The position numbers were made by a program, and so were the translations under genes. A stretch of 16,253 nucleotides of DNA from Dehalococcoidia bacterium (GTDB lineage Bacteria > Chloroflexota > Dehalococcoidia > UBA2979): NCBI GenBank assembly GCA_004297315.1, contig SCTU01000188.1, forward strand, positions 1 through 16,253, written 5' to 3'. Within the stretch, counting starts at the first letter, position 1. Every line of letters begins with the position of its first letter. Shown one piece after another: positions 1-6,679 of this stretch. The notes under the pieces are model-generated. The model saw nothing but the letters and a program-made list of their open reading frames with translations, was not told the origin of the DNA and did no database searches.

Positions 1-755
1 TCCGGGTTCGACAGCGTGAAGCGGAGCATGAACTCCATCCGCGTCATCCCCTCGGCCAGCAGTTCGTCCAGCCCCGAGACCTCCCACCGGTCCTGCATCG
101 TCTCTCGGGGGAGCATGTAGTACTCACGCTGCCAGTCGCTCGGCGCCCCGCGCGCGACGCCGCCGCGGATGATGATGCCGGCGCCCGCCGCCGAGGCCTT
201 CGCGATCACGGCCTCGTGCTCGCGTTGCAGCGCCGAGTACGGCACCTGGAACGCGTCGAATACGCCGAGGCCGACCTGGTCGCGCATGTTCGGCAGGGTG
301 CCCGACACGCCGACGAACCGGACCTTCCCCTCGTCGCGGAGCCGGAGCAGTTCTTGCAACGCCCCGTGCTCCTTGAACTCGGCCTCGGTCAGGCTGCGGT
401 GGAACTGGACGAGGTCGAGGTAGTCGGTCTTGAGTAGCCGGAGCGAGTTCTCGACGCCGGCCCGGATGTTCGCCGCCGTGTGCACGTGGTCGCCAGCGGA
501 GCCGCCCGGGACGCAGCCGCATTTCGAGGCCAGGAAGTACTCGGCGCGGCGCGGCGCAATGCAGCGGCCGATCAACTCTTCACTGCGGCCATAGTCAATC
601 GACGTGTCGATGAAGTTGATCCCGGCAGCCAGCACTGCGTCCAGGATCGTCTGCGCGCCCGCCTCGTCGAGTGCGCGGAGCTCCATCGCGCCGTAGCCCA
701 GGGAGGTGACCTCCAGCCCCGTCCGTCCGAGTACACGCTTGGGCAGGTCAGGCAT
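1..755 (-). CDS. Aldo/keto reductase, C-terminus beyond the window edge
   Basis: NAD(P)H-dependent cytoplasmic oxidoreductase of the aldo/keto reductase superfamily; the substrate cannot be told. The reading frame is open from the ATG at 755 to the left edge (251 complete codons). All four residues of the family's catalytic tetrad are visible: Asp50 and Tyr55 in INFIDTSIDYG, Lys78 in FLASKCG and His119 in LVQFHR. The N-terminus reads RVLGRTGLEVTSLGYG, typical of the bacterial YajO/Tas-like branch with the 'LGRTGLxVSxLGxG' opening. A GAGAGGA Shine-Dalgarno precedes the ATG. The (beta/alpha)8 barrel continues past position 1, so the cofactor-binding C-terminal part is not seen. It is divergent from the DUF2520 gene at 830 with a 74-nt gap. 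I saw no defect in the visible part. Confidence 0.93.
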   Translation of the reverse strand, partial: MPDLPKRVLGRTGLEVTSLGYGAMELRALDEAGAQTILDAVLAAGINFIDTSIDYGRSEELIGRCIAPRRAEYFLASKCGCVPGGSAGDHVHTAANIRAGVENSLRLLKTDYLDLVQFHRSLTEAEFKEHGALQELLRLRDEGKVRFVGVSGTLPNMRDQVGLGVFDAFQVPYSALQREHEAVIAKASAAGAGIIIRGGVARGAPSDWQREYYMLPRETMQDRWEVSGLDELLAEGMTRMEFMLRFTLSNP

Positions 756-829
756 CGCGGTGTCCTCTCAGGGACGACTCGTCGGATTTCGTCAGCGCTT
801 ACGATACGGCCCTTCGAGGGGATGGGCTG

Positions 830-1708
830 ATGCACGTCTTCGCACCACGGGACGACGGCATGCTCGCGATCGGAGTGCTGGGTGCCGGCCGTCTCGGCTC
901 AGCGCTCGCCGCTGCCCTGGTCGCCGCCGGTGCCGGACGCGTAGCGATCGGCGCTCGCCGGCTGGACGCGGTTCGGACGCTCGCCTCGACGCTCAAGATC
1001 GAGGCCGCTCCACCGGCGACGCTCGTCGAGCGCTGTGACCTCGTGTTCCTCACGGTGCCGGACACCGCGATCGAGTCGACCGCCGAAACCCTGCCCTGGC
1101 GCCCCGGCCAGGCGGCCGTCCATTGCAGTGGCGCGCTCGGCCTCGATGTGCTGCGCGCCGCCGCCGGGCGGAAGGCGTCGACGGGTTGCTTCCACCCGTT
1201 GCAGACCTTCCCCGCAGAGGGCACAACCTCGGAGGCGCCGGGGTTGTTCCGCGGGATCACCTGCGGCGTGGAGAGCAGCGACGCGCCGCTCAGCGCACGA
1301 CTCGAGGCGATCGCCGCGGGCCTTGGGGCGCGTGTCATCCGCCTCGAGGGGGTCGACCGCGCGCTGTACCACGCGGCCGCTGTGCTGGTGAGCAACGACG
1401 TCGTCGCGCTCGCGGCCGCCGCAAGGCGGGTCTGGGCGCGCGCCGGGCTTCCTGCGGAGTCGGGGCGTGAGGCGCTCGCGCCGCTGCTCGTTGCCGCCGC
1501 GGGCAACGTCAGCCGGCTGTCGCCGGAGGAGGCACTGACGGGCCCGGTCGCACGCGGCGATGTCGCCACCGTCGAGCGTCACCTGCGCGCACTGGAGGTT
1601 GAGCCAGAACTGCGGGAGGTCTACCGCCGGTTGGCGCTGGAACTGCTCCAGCTCGACCTCGGACAGGTGCCGGCGGTGACCGCCGAGTTGCGGCGGGTGC
1701 TTGGTTAG
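830..1708 (+). CDS. Rossmann-fold DUF2520 protein (ketopantoate-reductase/F420-NADP oxidoreductase-like)
   Basis: A 292-residue protein with an N-terminal NAD(P)-binding fold and a C-terminal helical DUF2520 domain. The nucleotide-binding turn is GVLGAGRLG (residues 15-23, GxGxxG). Further family marks are HCSGALGLDVL (98-108), GCFHPLQTFP (119-128) and YHAAAVLVSNDVVAL (180-194), the usual signature of this family. The exact reaction is not known for the family; in other genomes it often lies near pantothenate genes, but no such neighbour is seen here. The start at 830 has GAGGGG 8 nt upstream. An internal ATG at 860 would give a start closer to the glycine loop but has a weaker Shine-Dalgarno. 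The stop overlaps the stop of the convergent metalloprotease gene by 4 nt (1705-1708). Confidence 0.88.
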   Translation: MHVFAPRDDGMLAIGVLGAGRLGSALAAALVAAGAGRVAIGARRLDAVRTLASTLKIEAAPPATLVERCDLVFLTVPDTAIESTAETLPWRPGQAAVHCSGALGLDVLRAAAGRKASTGCFHPLQTFPAEGTTSEAPGLFRGITCGVESSDAPLSARLEAIAAGLGARVIRLEGVDRALYHAAAVLVSNDVVALAAAARRVWARAGLPAESGREALAPLLVAAAGNVSRLSPEEALTGPVARGDVATVERHLRALEVEPELREVYRRLALELLQLDLGQVPAVTAELRRVLG

Positions 1709-2970
1709 CCGGTGACCACCATCACGAACGAGCCGGCCGCGAGCACGCCTCCCGGGAAGAGGTTGAGGAACGGCTGATTGACGAAGTCCGGCGCGCCCAC
1801 GATGAAGCCCACCGCTGCTCCGTTTCGAGTCACCCAGATCGAGCGCACCGTACCTGACGCCGTGGAGGGGCTGGTGACTGAGCCGCCCGCCCACTGCGTC
1901 AACGTCATGCCGCTCGCTGCGATCGCGCCGACGAAACTTCCCGTCGCGGGCGTCGTCGGGGCAGGGGTGGTCGCAACACCGGCACGGAGTATCACCGAGG
2001 CGACGCCGCGCTTCAGGTAGCGGTCGACCGCAGCGACCTCCAGCGTGACCGAACCCGAGGCCGGCGCGGTCGCAGTGGCCGTCGCGCCGTCCGACTGGAG
2101 CGAGACGGACGAACCACCGGTCTGCCGCCACTCGAACGTCAAGGAGTCGCCGTCTAGGTCGGTCGCCTGCGCGGTGATGCTGACGGACGATCCCGGCACG
2201 GCCTCGCGGTCAGCCATCGCGGTGACCTGCGGCCGGTGGTTCACTCCGTAGAGAGACGCCAGCCACTGCGCCTCGTAGGCCGAGGCCGTCGGCCGGCACG
2301 TCGAAAGGTCACTCAGCGTGAACGACGGGTACATGAGGTCAGACCGGGTGTCCGAGTGGCCAAAGCCAATGGCGTGGCCCATCTCATGAGCGACGACCGT
2401 CCGGAAGCAGGCCTCCGGGAGGCGCAGCGGTTCCAGCACGATGTCGGCCTCGACGAACTCACGCCCGCTGTACGTGGTGAGCCACGTTCCGCGAGTCAGC
2501 CCGGCCTGAGTCCCGACTACCAAGTCGCGGGCATCGTCCCAGCCGATCTCGTTGACGCGGTTGTCCATGTCGATCCGCGTCGTAATGCAGTCGCCTGCGT
2601 AGGTGACACCAACGGCCGCTTCGATCCCGTTCCACATCGCGGCCGCGAGCCGGACGCCGTCACGGAACTGCTCCGCCGTAAGCGAGGACGGGCGGTTCGC
2701 CTGGACTGTGCAAAACCGGACCGGGACAGCCGTGGACGCCCAGCGGACGGCGTAGCCGGCGCTTGAGAAGTTGTCGATGAGCAATTCGGATGCGCTCGCG
2801 CCGTCACCGCCCGTCAGTACTGGGCCGATGCCGTCAAACGAAATGTCGCCGGGTGGAGGATCGATCGCCGGGTTCCCCTCGGCGCCGGCACGGACCGCGC
2901 TTCCCGCGAACAGGCTGCCGAGGACGGCGACCGCGACAAGGATCTGAGGAAAAGCGCGGTGTTTCCGCAT
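1705..2970 (-). CDS. Secreted matrixin-like zinc metalloprotease with PKD-like domain and GAPxFVN C-terminal domain
   Basis: A 421-residue exported protease. Residues 1-30 form a signal peptide: basic MRKHR, a hydrophobic core, and AxA-type cleavage near AVRAGA. The catalytic domain (about 80-240) carries the zinc site HEMGHAIGFGH (His195, Glu196, His199, His205) followed by a Met-turn, LMYP (Met213), as in metzincins of the matrixin group. Residues about 246-330 resemble a PKD/cadherin-like beta-sandwich (NHRPQVTA, then DLDGDSLTFEW). After a Thr/Pro linker (334-342) comes a final module, 343-421, with VGAPDFVNQPF at 391-401. The same module ends the protein at 8042-8647. The ATG at 2970 has GGGGTG 5 nt upstream. 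Its target is unknown; no inhibitor or transporter gene is adjacent. It converges on the DUF2520 gene. Confidence 0.87.
   Translation of the reverse strand: MRKHRAFPQILVAVAVLGSLFAGSAVRAGAEGNPAIDPPPGDISFDGIGPVLTGGDGASASELLIDNFSSAGYAVRWASTAVPVRFCTVQANRPSSLTAEQFRDGVRLAAAMWNGIEAAVGVTYAGDCITTRIDMDNRVNEIGWDDARDLVVGTQAGLTRGTWLTTYSGREFVEADIVLEPLRLPEACFRTVVAHEMGHAIGFGHSDTRSDLMYPSFTLSDLSTCRPTASAYEAQWLASLYGVNHRPQVTAMADREAVPGSSVSITAQATDLDGDSLTFEWRQTGGSSVSLQSDGATATATAPASGSVTLEVAAVDRYLKRGVASVILRAGVATTPAPTTPATGSFVGAIAASGMTLTQWAGGSVTSPSTASGTVRSIWVTRNGAAVGFIVGAPDFVNQPFLNLFPGGVLAAGSFVMVVTG
1708..1944 (-). other. GAPxFVN C-terminal domain, copy A (in metalloprotease)
   Basis: Codes for residues 343-421 of the metalloprotease. 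The module starts at GSFVGAIAASGMTL and ends VMVVTG. Its core is GFIVGAPDFVNQPFLNLFPGG. The pattern of alternating hydrophobic residues suggests a small beta-rich domain. It aligns with only a one-residue gap before the core to the end of the secreted protein at 8042-8647. I recall similar C-terminal modules in Chloroflexota exported proteins but cannot name a database family. Confidence 0.7.
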
Positions 2971-3041
2971 AAGGGCACCCCGAGACGAATATCAGTCTCT
3001 CCGATCGTAACGGCGGCGTTGCGAGGAGTGTGAGGGTCATG

Positions 3042-3054
3042 ACAACTGCGTTGT
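3042..3054. repeat. Short inverted repeat ACAAC-TGC-GTTGT in divergent promoter region
   Basis: A perfect 5-bp inverted repeat with a 3-nt centre lies between the metalloprotease (start 2970, -) and the aminotransferase (start 3153, +). The place suits an operator for one or both genes, but a 5-bp repeat can easily arise by chance. Confidence 0.22.
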
Positions 3055-3140
3055 GCTCAAATCTTTCTGTGGGGTTCTGATAGGGTTCCGGGTAGCCGCG
3101 CTCAGGGCCGTTGCGGAGTCTCAACGGGTGTCGGGGCGCG

Positions 3141-3146
3141 AGGAGG
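3141..3146 (+). promoter_or_regulatory. Shine-Dalgarno AGGAGG that fixes the aminotransferase start
   Basis: AGGAGG lies 6 nt upstream of the GTG at 3153. The frame is open further upstream to a TTG at 3111, but no comparable site precedes that codon, so 3153 is preferred. Confidence 0.8.
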
Positions 3147-3152
3147 CTTGCC

Positions 3153-4727
3153 GTGCGGGCTGCGGATCTTGCGTACGACCTCGATGCCGAGCGCTCTCGC
3201 TACGCCTTCCCTGACGTCGTGCGCAACGGGATCTCGCTCAACCGCGGCACAGCCGAGCCGGCGCCAGCCGACAGCGAACCGTCAGGCTTCACGGCAGTGC
3301 GCGAGGCGCACCGCGCCGCCCTCGTCCCCAGCACGCTCGCGGCGGACGGCCCGGTGGTCGAGCTCGACCGGCCTGCGACTGGCGTCTTCGTCGCCTCGCG
3401 CCGCGGGGTCTACCTCGACCTCTACCAGGGCGTGGCGCAGCGGCTCTTCGACGACGCCCGGATCGCGCCGCGCCTCGCACCCGTCGTGGACTCCGGGCTG
3501 CTGCTGCATCGCGAGATCAACACCGACGACTACATCGGCTTCCCGCCCGAGGGAGTGCACACCCCGCAGGAACTCGCCGGGCTGGTGACCTCCGAAATGC
3601 GGCGTGCCTTTCCCCGGCCGGACGGCTACCGGGTCTTCTTCTCCGCTTCGGGGACCGAGGCGGTCGAGGCTGCACTGAAGGCCGCCACGCGCGCGGCCTA
3701 CCTGCGCGTGCGGACGCGGTATGGCCCTGAGACGTGGGCCACACTCTGCGGAGAACTCGGGGTCGGACGTGATATCGCGTTTGCAGATGAGGTTTGGCGT
3801 GACTACCCGCTCTTCCTGGTCGGGCTCCACGGCGCCTTCCACGGACGCACGCTGGGAAGCCTCGCGCTGACGGAGAGCAGGCCGGCTCAGCGGATTGGCT
3901 TTCCCTCATGGCGGTGGGTTGTGCACATCTCGCGAAACCGTCCGGAGGAAGTGCACCAGGTGATTGACCGCCGGCCGCTGCCGGAACTGCTCGCTGCCCC
4001 GGGCGGGCTGCAGCGCACGGTCGCGGAAGGCCGGGTGCCGATCGACCTGCTGGCGGGTGCCATCTTCGAACCGTTCCAGGGAGAGGGCGGGTACCACGCC
4101 CCCTCGGTCGAGGTGCTTTCCGCGCTGCGCCAGGTGTGTGACGAAGCGGGCGCACTTCTGATCGCAGACGAGGTGCAGTCGTTCGCACGAGGCGGGGCGA
4201 CGTTCTTTGCCGAGACCCAGGGCGTCCGGCCCGACATTGTCTGTCTGGCGAAGGCCGCCATCGTCGGTATGACCATCATGCCCGCGGAGACGGCGGCCGG
4301 GCTGGAGCACGGGTGGCATTCGAACACGCTGGGCAGCGGCCGGCTGTTCGACGTGAACTATGCCTACGCCCAGTTCGACACCTTCCTCAACGAGCGGGAC
4401 CCACTGTTCGCCGGCCTCTCCTTCGCGGAGAACGAGGCGGTCAAGGGCGAGTATCTCGCCGCCGGACTCACGCGACTCGCCGAGGCATACCCCAGCGTGC
4501 TTTCGGAGCCGGAAGGCGGCGGCTGTCTCTGGGGCATGTCGGTCGCCTCGCGCGGCGACTTCCTGACAGAGGGCTGGCGCCAGGGGGCGAAGCTCATCGG
4601 CGCCGGTGCGTCTGAACGCCCGGGCCGCGTCCGGCTCATCCTCCCCGCCGACGTCCTGACACGCGAGATCGACGTCGTGCTCGCGGTGCTCGGCCGCACG
4701 TGCGCGGCGCTGGCCACCCGCTCATGA
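3153..4727 (+). CDS. Class III (fold type I) PLP-dependent aminotransferase, omega-amino type
   Basis: A 524-residue cytoplasmic transaminase. Class III marks in order: FSASGTEAVEAALKAATRAA (PLP-phosphate loop, 163-182), GAFHGRT (227-233), EPFQGEGGY (306-314), LLIADEVQS with Asp339 (pyridine nitrogen contact), and Lys367 in CLAKAAI as the Schiff-base lysine. It is longer than ornithine or acetylornithine aminotransferases (about 400), with an N-terminal extension of ~70 residues and an insertion around 185-222. The usual small-domain 'TFGGNP' motif is replaced by NTLGSGRLFDVNY (391-403), somewhat like lysine 6-aminotransferases. The convergent neighbour is an arginine/guanidino hydrolase, so ornithine is a candidate donor; lysine or another diamine is equally possible from sequence. 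The start is the GTG at 3153. The stop abuts the neighbour's stop. Confidence 0.87.
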   Translation: MRAADLAYDLDAERSRYAFPDVVRNGISLNRGTAEPAPADSEPSGFTAVREAHRAALVPSTLAADGPVVELDRPATGVFVASRRGVYLDLYQGVAQRLFDDARIAPRLAPVVDSGLLLHREINTDDYIGFPPEGVHTPQELAGLVTSEMRRAFPRPDGYRVFFSASGTEAVEAALKAATRAAYLRVRTRYGPETWATLCGELGVGRDIAFADEVWRDYPLFLVGLHGAFHGRTLGSLALTESRPAQRIGFPSWRWVVHISRNRPEEVHQVIDRRPLPELLAAPGGLQRTVAEGRVPIDLLAGAIFEPFQGEGGYHAPSVEVLSALRQVCDEAGALLIADEVQSFARGGATFFAETQGVRPDIVCLAKAAIVGMTIMPAETAAGLEHGWHSNTLGSGRLFDVNYAYAQFDTFLNERDPLFAGLSFAENEAVKGEYLAAGLTRLAEAYPSVLSEPEGGGCLWGMSVASRGDFLTEGWRQGAKLIGAGASERPGRVRLILPADVLTREIDVVLAVLGRTCAALATRS

Positions 4728-5543
4728 CGCGGACGGCAACCCCTCGAACGCGTCGAGCATGAGGATGAGACACTTCACGCTGCCGCCCGCCTTGATGAAC
4801 TCGGCGGTGGGCGTCTCCACGCAACGGTAGCCACGTTCGCGCAGCGCGGCCGTGAATGAGTCGCACTCCGTGTTCACGACCACTGTGCCGTCCACTCGGA
4901 AGGCGTTGCAGGCGAAACGCAACGCGTCATGCTCGGGCACCTCGATCAGGTCGGCGAAGCGCTCGCGCAGGGCGTCGCGCGCCTCCCCGTTGAACGCCGG
5001 CGGGTAGTAGGCGGCCAGCCCGTCCGTGATCGGGAAGAAGCACGTGTCGAGGTGGTAGAAACGCGGGTCGATGAGTTCGAGGCGCACGGTCGGCGTCCCC
5101 AGGATCTCGTCGAGGTGGTCGAGCGCGCGGTGCTCCGTGCGAAACCGGAAGCCCGCGAACACCTGCCCGGCGTACGGCAGGACGTCGCCTTCGCCCTCCC
5201 AGAAATGCGGCTCATGGATGCGGACAATCTCGTAGCCGCGTTCCTCGAACCATCGGATGAACCGCGCCGCCTCCGGCTGGCGCTCGGCGTAACGGAAGTT
5301 CGCCGGCACAAACTGCTTCCCCAACACGATCCCGGCGTTGGCGACGAACGTCATGTCCGGGACGTCGGGCCCGGGCTCCACGAGGTCGACCTGGACGCCG
5401 AGCCCCTGGAGTGTCGCGTGCAGACCCTGCCACTGCGCCTGCGCCTCGGCTGTCAGTACCGCGTTCGCGCGCCGCATCCAGGGGTTGATCTCATAGGCGA
5501 TGCGGTAGTGCGTTGGGTCGCACATCAGGATGTGTCGGCTCAC
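4722..5543 (-). CDS. Guanidino-group hydrolase of the DDAH/arginine dihydrolase family (COG1834-like)
   Basis: A 273-residue cytoplasmic enzyme of the amidinotransferase/dimethylarginine dimethylaminohydrolase fold. It opens HILMCDPTHYRIAYEINPWM, typical of the family. Probable catalytic residues: Glu118 in WEGEGDVL, His164 in FYHLDTCF, and the nucleophile Cys258 in GGSVKCLIL. Asn69 in FVANAG stands where other members may have Asp; from recollection, an Asn here and this spacing (near 71, 118, 168, 264) match cyanobacterial arginine dihydrolase (ArgZ), which releases ornithine. Deiminase (citrulline-forming) or dimethylarginine hydrolase activity remain alternatives. The start is the GTG at 5543, with AAGGAG 7 nt upstream; an ATG at 5612 would add 23 Arg/Ala-rich residues. 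It lies 120 nt downstream of the MBL-fold gene and converges with the aminotransferase. Confidence 0.87.
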   Translation of the reverse strand: MSRHILMCDPTHYRIAYEINPWMRRANAVLTAEAQAQWQGLHATLQGLGVQVDLVEPGPDVPDMTFVANAGIVLGKQFVPANFRYAERQPEAARFIRWFEERGYEIVRIHEPHFWEGEGDVLPYAGQVFAGFRFRTEHRALDHLDEILGTPTVRLELIDPRFYHLDTCFFPITDGLAAYYPPAFNGEARDALRERFADLIEVPEHDALRFACNAFRVDGTVVVNTECDSFTAALRERGYRCVETPTAEFIKAGGSVKCLILMLDAFEGLPSAS

Positions 5544-5550
5544 CCAGGCG

Positions 5551-5556
5551 CTCCTT
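5551..5556 (-). promoter_or_regulatory. Shine-Dalgarno AAGGAG that fixes the guanidino hydrolase start
   Basis: AAGGAG (reverse strand) sits 7 nt from the GTG at 5543. This is why the longer in-frame ATG at 5612 was rejected: the added residues are a low-complexity Arg/Ala run and the family normally starts close to the HILMCDPTHY motif. Confidence 0.75.
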
Positions 5557-5663
5557 CGAGCAGCAGCGACGCGCGGCGCGCACCGGGAGGCGCGACATGC
5601 CCGCACCGACATCGTTTCACAGATCGCGAGGGATTGCGGCGTGCCGACGGTGTCGAGGTAGTC

Positions 5664-6509
5664 CTAGACACCCTCGAAGCGGTACCCCGTCTCCACGCGG
5701 CGCACACGGCCCAGCGTCAGGATCGGGAAGTGCCCGCCCGTCACGAGCGCGCCCGTCTCCGCCGCAAGGGCCGCGAGCTTCGCTCTCGACCGTCGCGACT
5801 CTGCCGGGTCGAGGTCGACGCCAGGGATCCAGTCGTGATGCTCGAGGTGAACCGGATGGTGCGCCGCATCTCCGACGAGCAACAGGCGCTGCCCGGCGGA
5901 CGCGAGCATGACGGAGCAGTGGCCGGGTGTGTGCCCGGGCGTGGGGATCATCGTCACGACGTCGGACACCGCGAACTCACCGTCGAAGGTGCGGATACGG
6001 CTCGCGGTCAGCAACGGGGCGACGCGGGTGCGCGTGTACGAGGCCTGCTGGTTTCCGTCCGAGGCCGCGCCCGTCCAGTATTCGAGTTCCTTTGCGTGGA
6101 CGAACACCTCGGCATTCGGGAACGTGACGGCGCCGCCCGCCTCGTCATCGACATCCCAGCCGCAGTGGTCGCCGTGCAGGTGGGTGTGCAGGACGCGGTC
6201 CACGTCCTCCCGTCGCACGCCGACCTCGGCCAGCCGCTCCAGCAGTTCGCCACCGCCGGGCACGCCCATCGTCTTTCCGCGCGCGCCGTTGCCGGAGTCC
6301 ACCAGCGTCGTGTGTCCGTCTCCCCGCACAAGGAAAGTGCCGAAGTTGAACGGCACCGGCGTCTCCGGGTTCGTGATCCCGAGGGCGCGCGTCCACTCGG
6401 CCGGCTCGATCCCGTGGAAGAAGCCGCCAAGGGCGCGGTCAGGCGCCCCATCGCTCAAGGCCGACACGGTCAGCGCGCCCAGCGTGAACGTTTCGCTCAA
6501 CCGTGACAT
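5664..6509 (-). CDS. Metallo-beta-lactamase-fold hydrolase
   Basis: A 281-residue protein with no signal peptide, so probably cytoplasmic. Binuclear metal motifs of the MBL fold are complete: HTHLHGDHCGW (His110, His112, Asp114, His115), PGHTPGH (His197), GDAAHHP (Asp214) and GGHFP (His260). The order and spacing match the lactonase/quorum-quenching-like and general hydrolase branch (Pfam Lactamase_B) rather than glyoxalase II or RNase Z. The N-terminal part (PFNFGTFLVR, then TLVDSGNG) is the usual opening beta-hairpin. The substrate is not predictable. The ATG at 6509 has an excellent GGAGGT Shine-Dalgarno. It is divergent from the acyl-CoA dehydrogenase with a 170-nt gap, and same-strand with the guanidino hydrolase downstream. 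Confidence 0.9.
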   Translation of the reverse strand: MSRLSETFTLGALTVSALSDGAPDRALGGFFHGIEPAEWTRALGITNPETPVPFNFGTFLVRGDGHTTLVDSGNGARGKTMGVPGGGELLERLAEVGVRREDVDRVLHTHLHGDHCGWDVDDEAGGAVTFPNAEVFVHAKELEYWTGAASDGNQQASYTRTRVAPLLTASRIRTFDGEFAVSDVVTMIPTPGHTPGHCSVMLASAGQRLLLVGDAAHHPVHLEHHDWIPGVDLDPAESRRSRAKLAALAAETGALVTGGHFPILTLGRVRRVETGYRFEGV

Positions 6510-6567
6510 GGCAACCTCCCAGCGGGCCCTTGGCCTCAGGGCGGAAGTGTAACCGCGGCGCTGCAGC

Positions 6568-6581
6568 GTCCCTCGCGGGAC
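6568..6581. repeat. Inverted repeat GTCCC-TCGC-GGGAC in divergent intergenic region
   Basis: A perfect 5-bp stem with a 4-nt loop between the MBL hydrolase (start 6509, -) and the acyl-CoA dehydrogenase (start 6680, +). It could be an operator or a leader hairpin of the hydrolase mRNA. At this base composition it may be chance. Confidence 0.22.
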
Positions 6582-6666
6582 ATCGTTTACCGTGCGTCGC
6601 CCCCGGGACCAGGGCGGCCAACTGGCGGACTGCCATTAGGATCGTCGCGACGCCGAGGGGTGCGTC

Positions 6667-6674
6667 AAAGGAGG
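6667..6674 (+). promoter_or_regulatory. Shine-Dalgarno AAAGGAGG that fixes the acyl-CoA dehydrogenase start
   Basis: AAAGGAGG is a near-perfect anti-16S match 5 nt upstream of the GTG at 6680. The frame is open upstream to 6503, but those residues look non-coding and would overlap the start of the divergent hydrolase. Confidence 0.85.
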
Positions 6675-6679
6675 CCGCC

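Noticed and set aside
899..2131. 410-codon frame on the - strand crossing the DUF2520 and metalloprotease genes
   Set aside because: It spans two genes with clear motifs, is itself Arg/Gly/Asp-rich, and has no recognisable domain.
4929..6506. Long open frame (525 codons, + strand) antisense to the guanidino hydrolase and MBL hydrolase
   Set aside because: Arg/Val/His-rich with no domain, and it runs opposite two genes with complete catalytic motifs. It is an antisense artefact of high GC.
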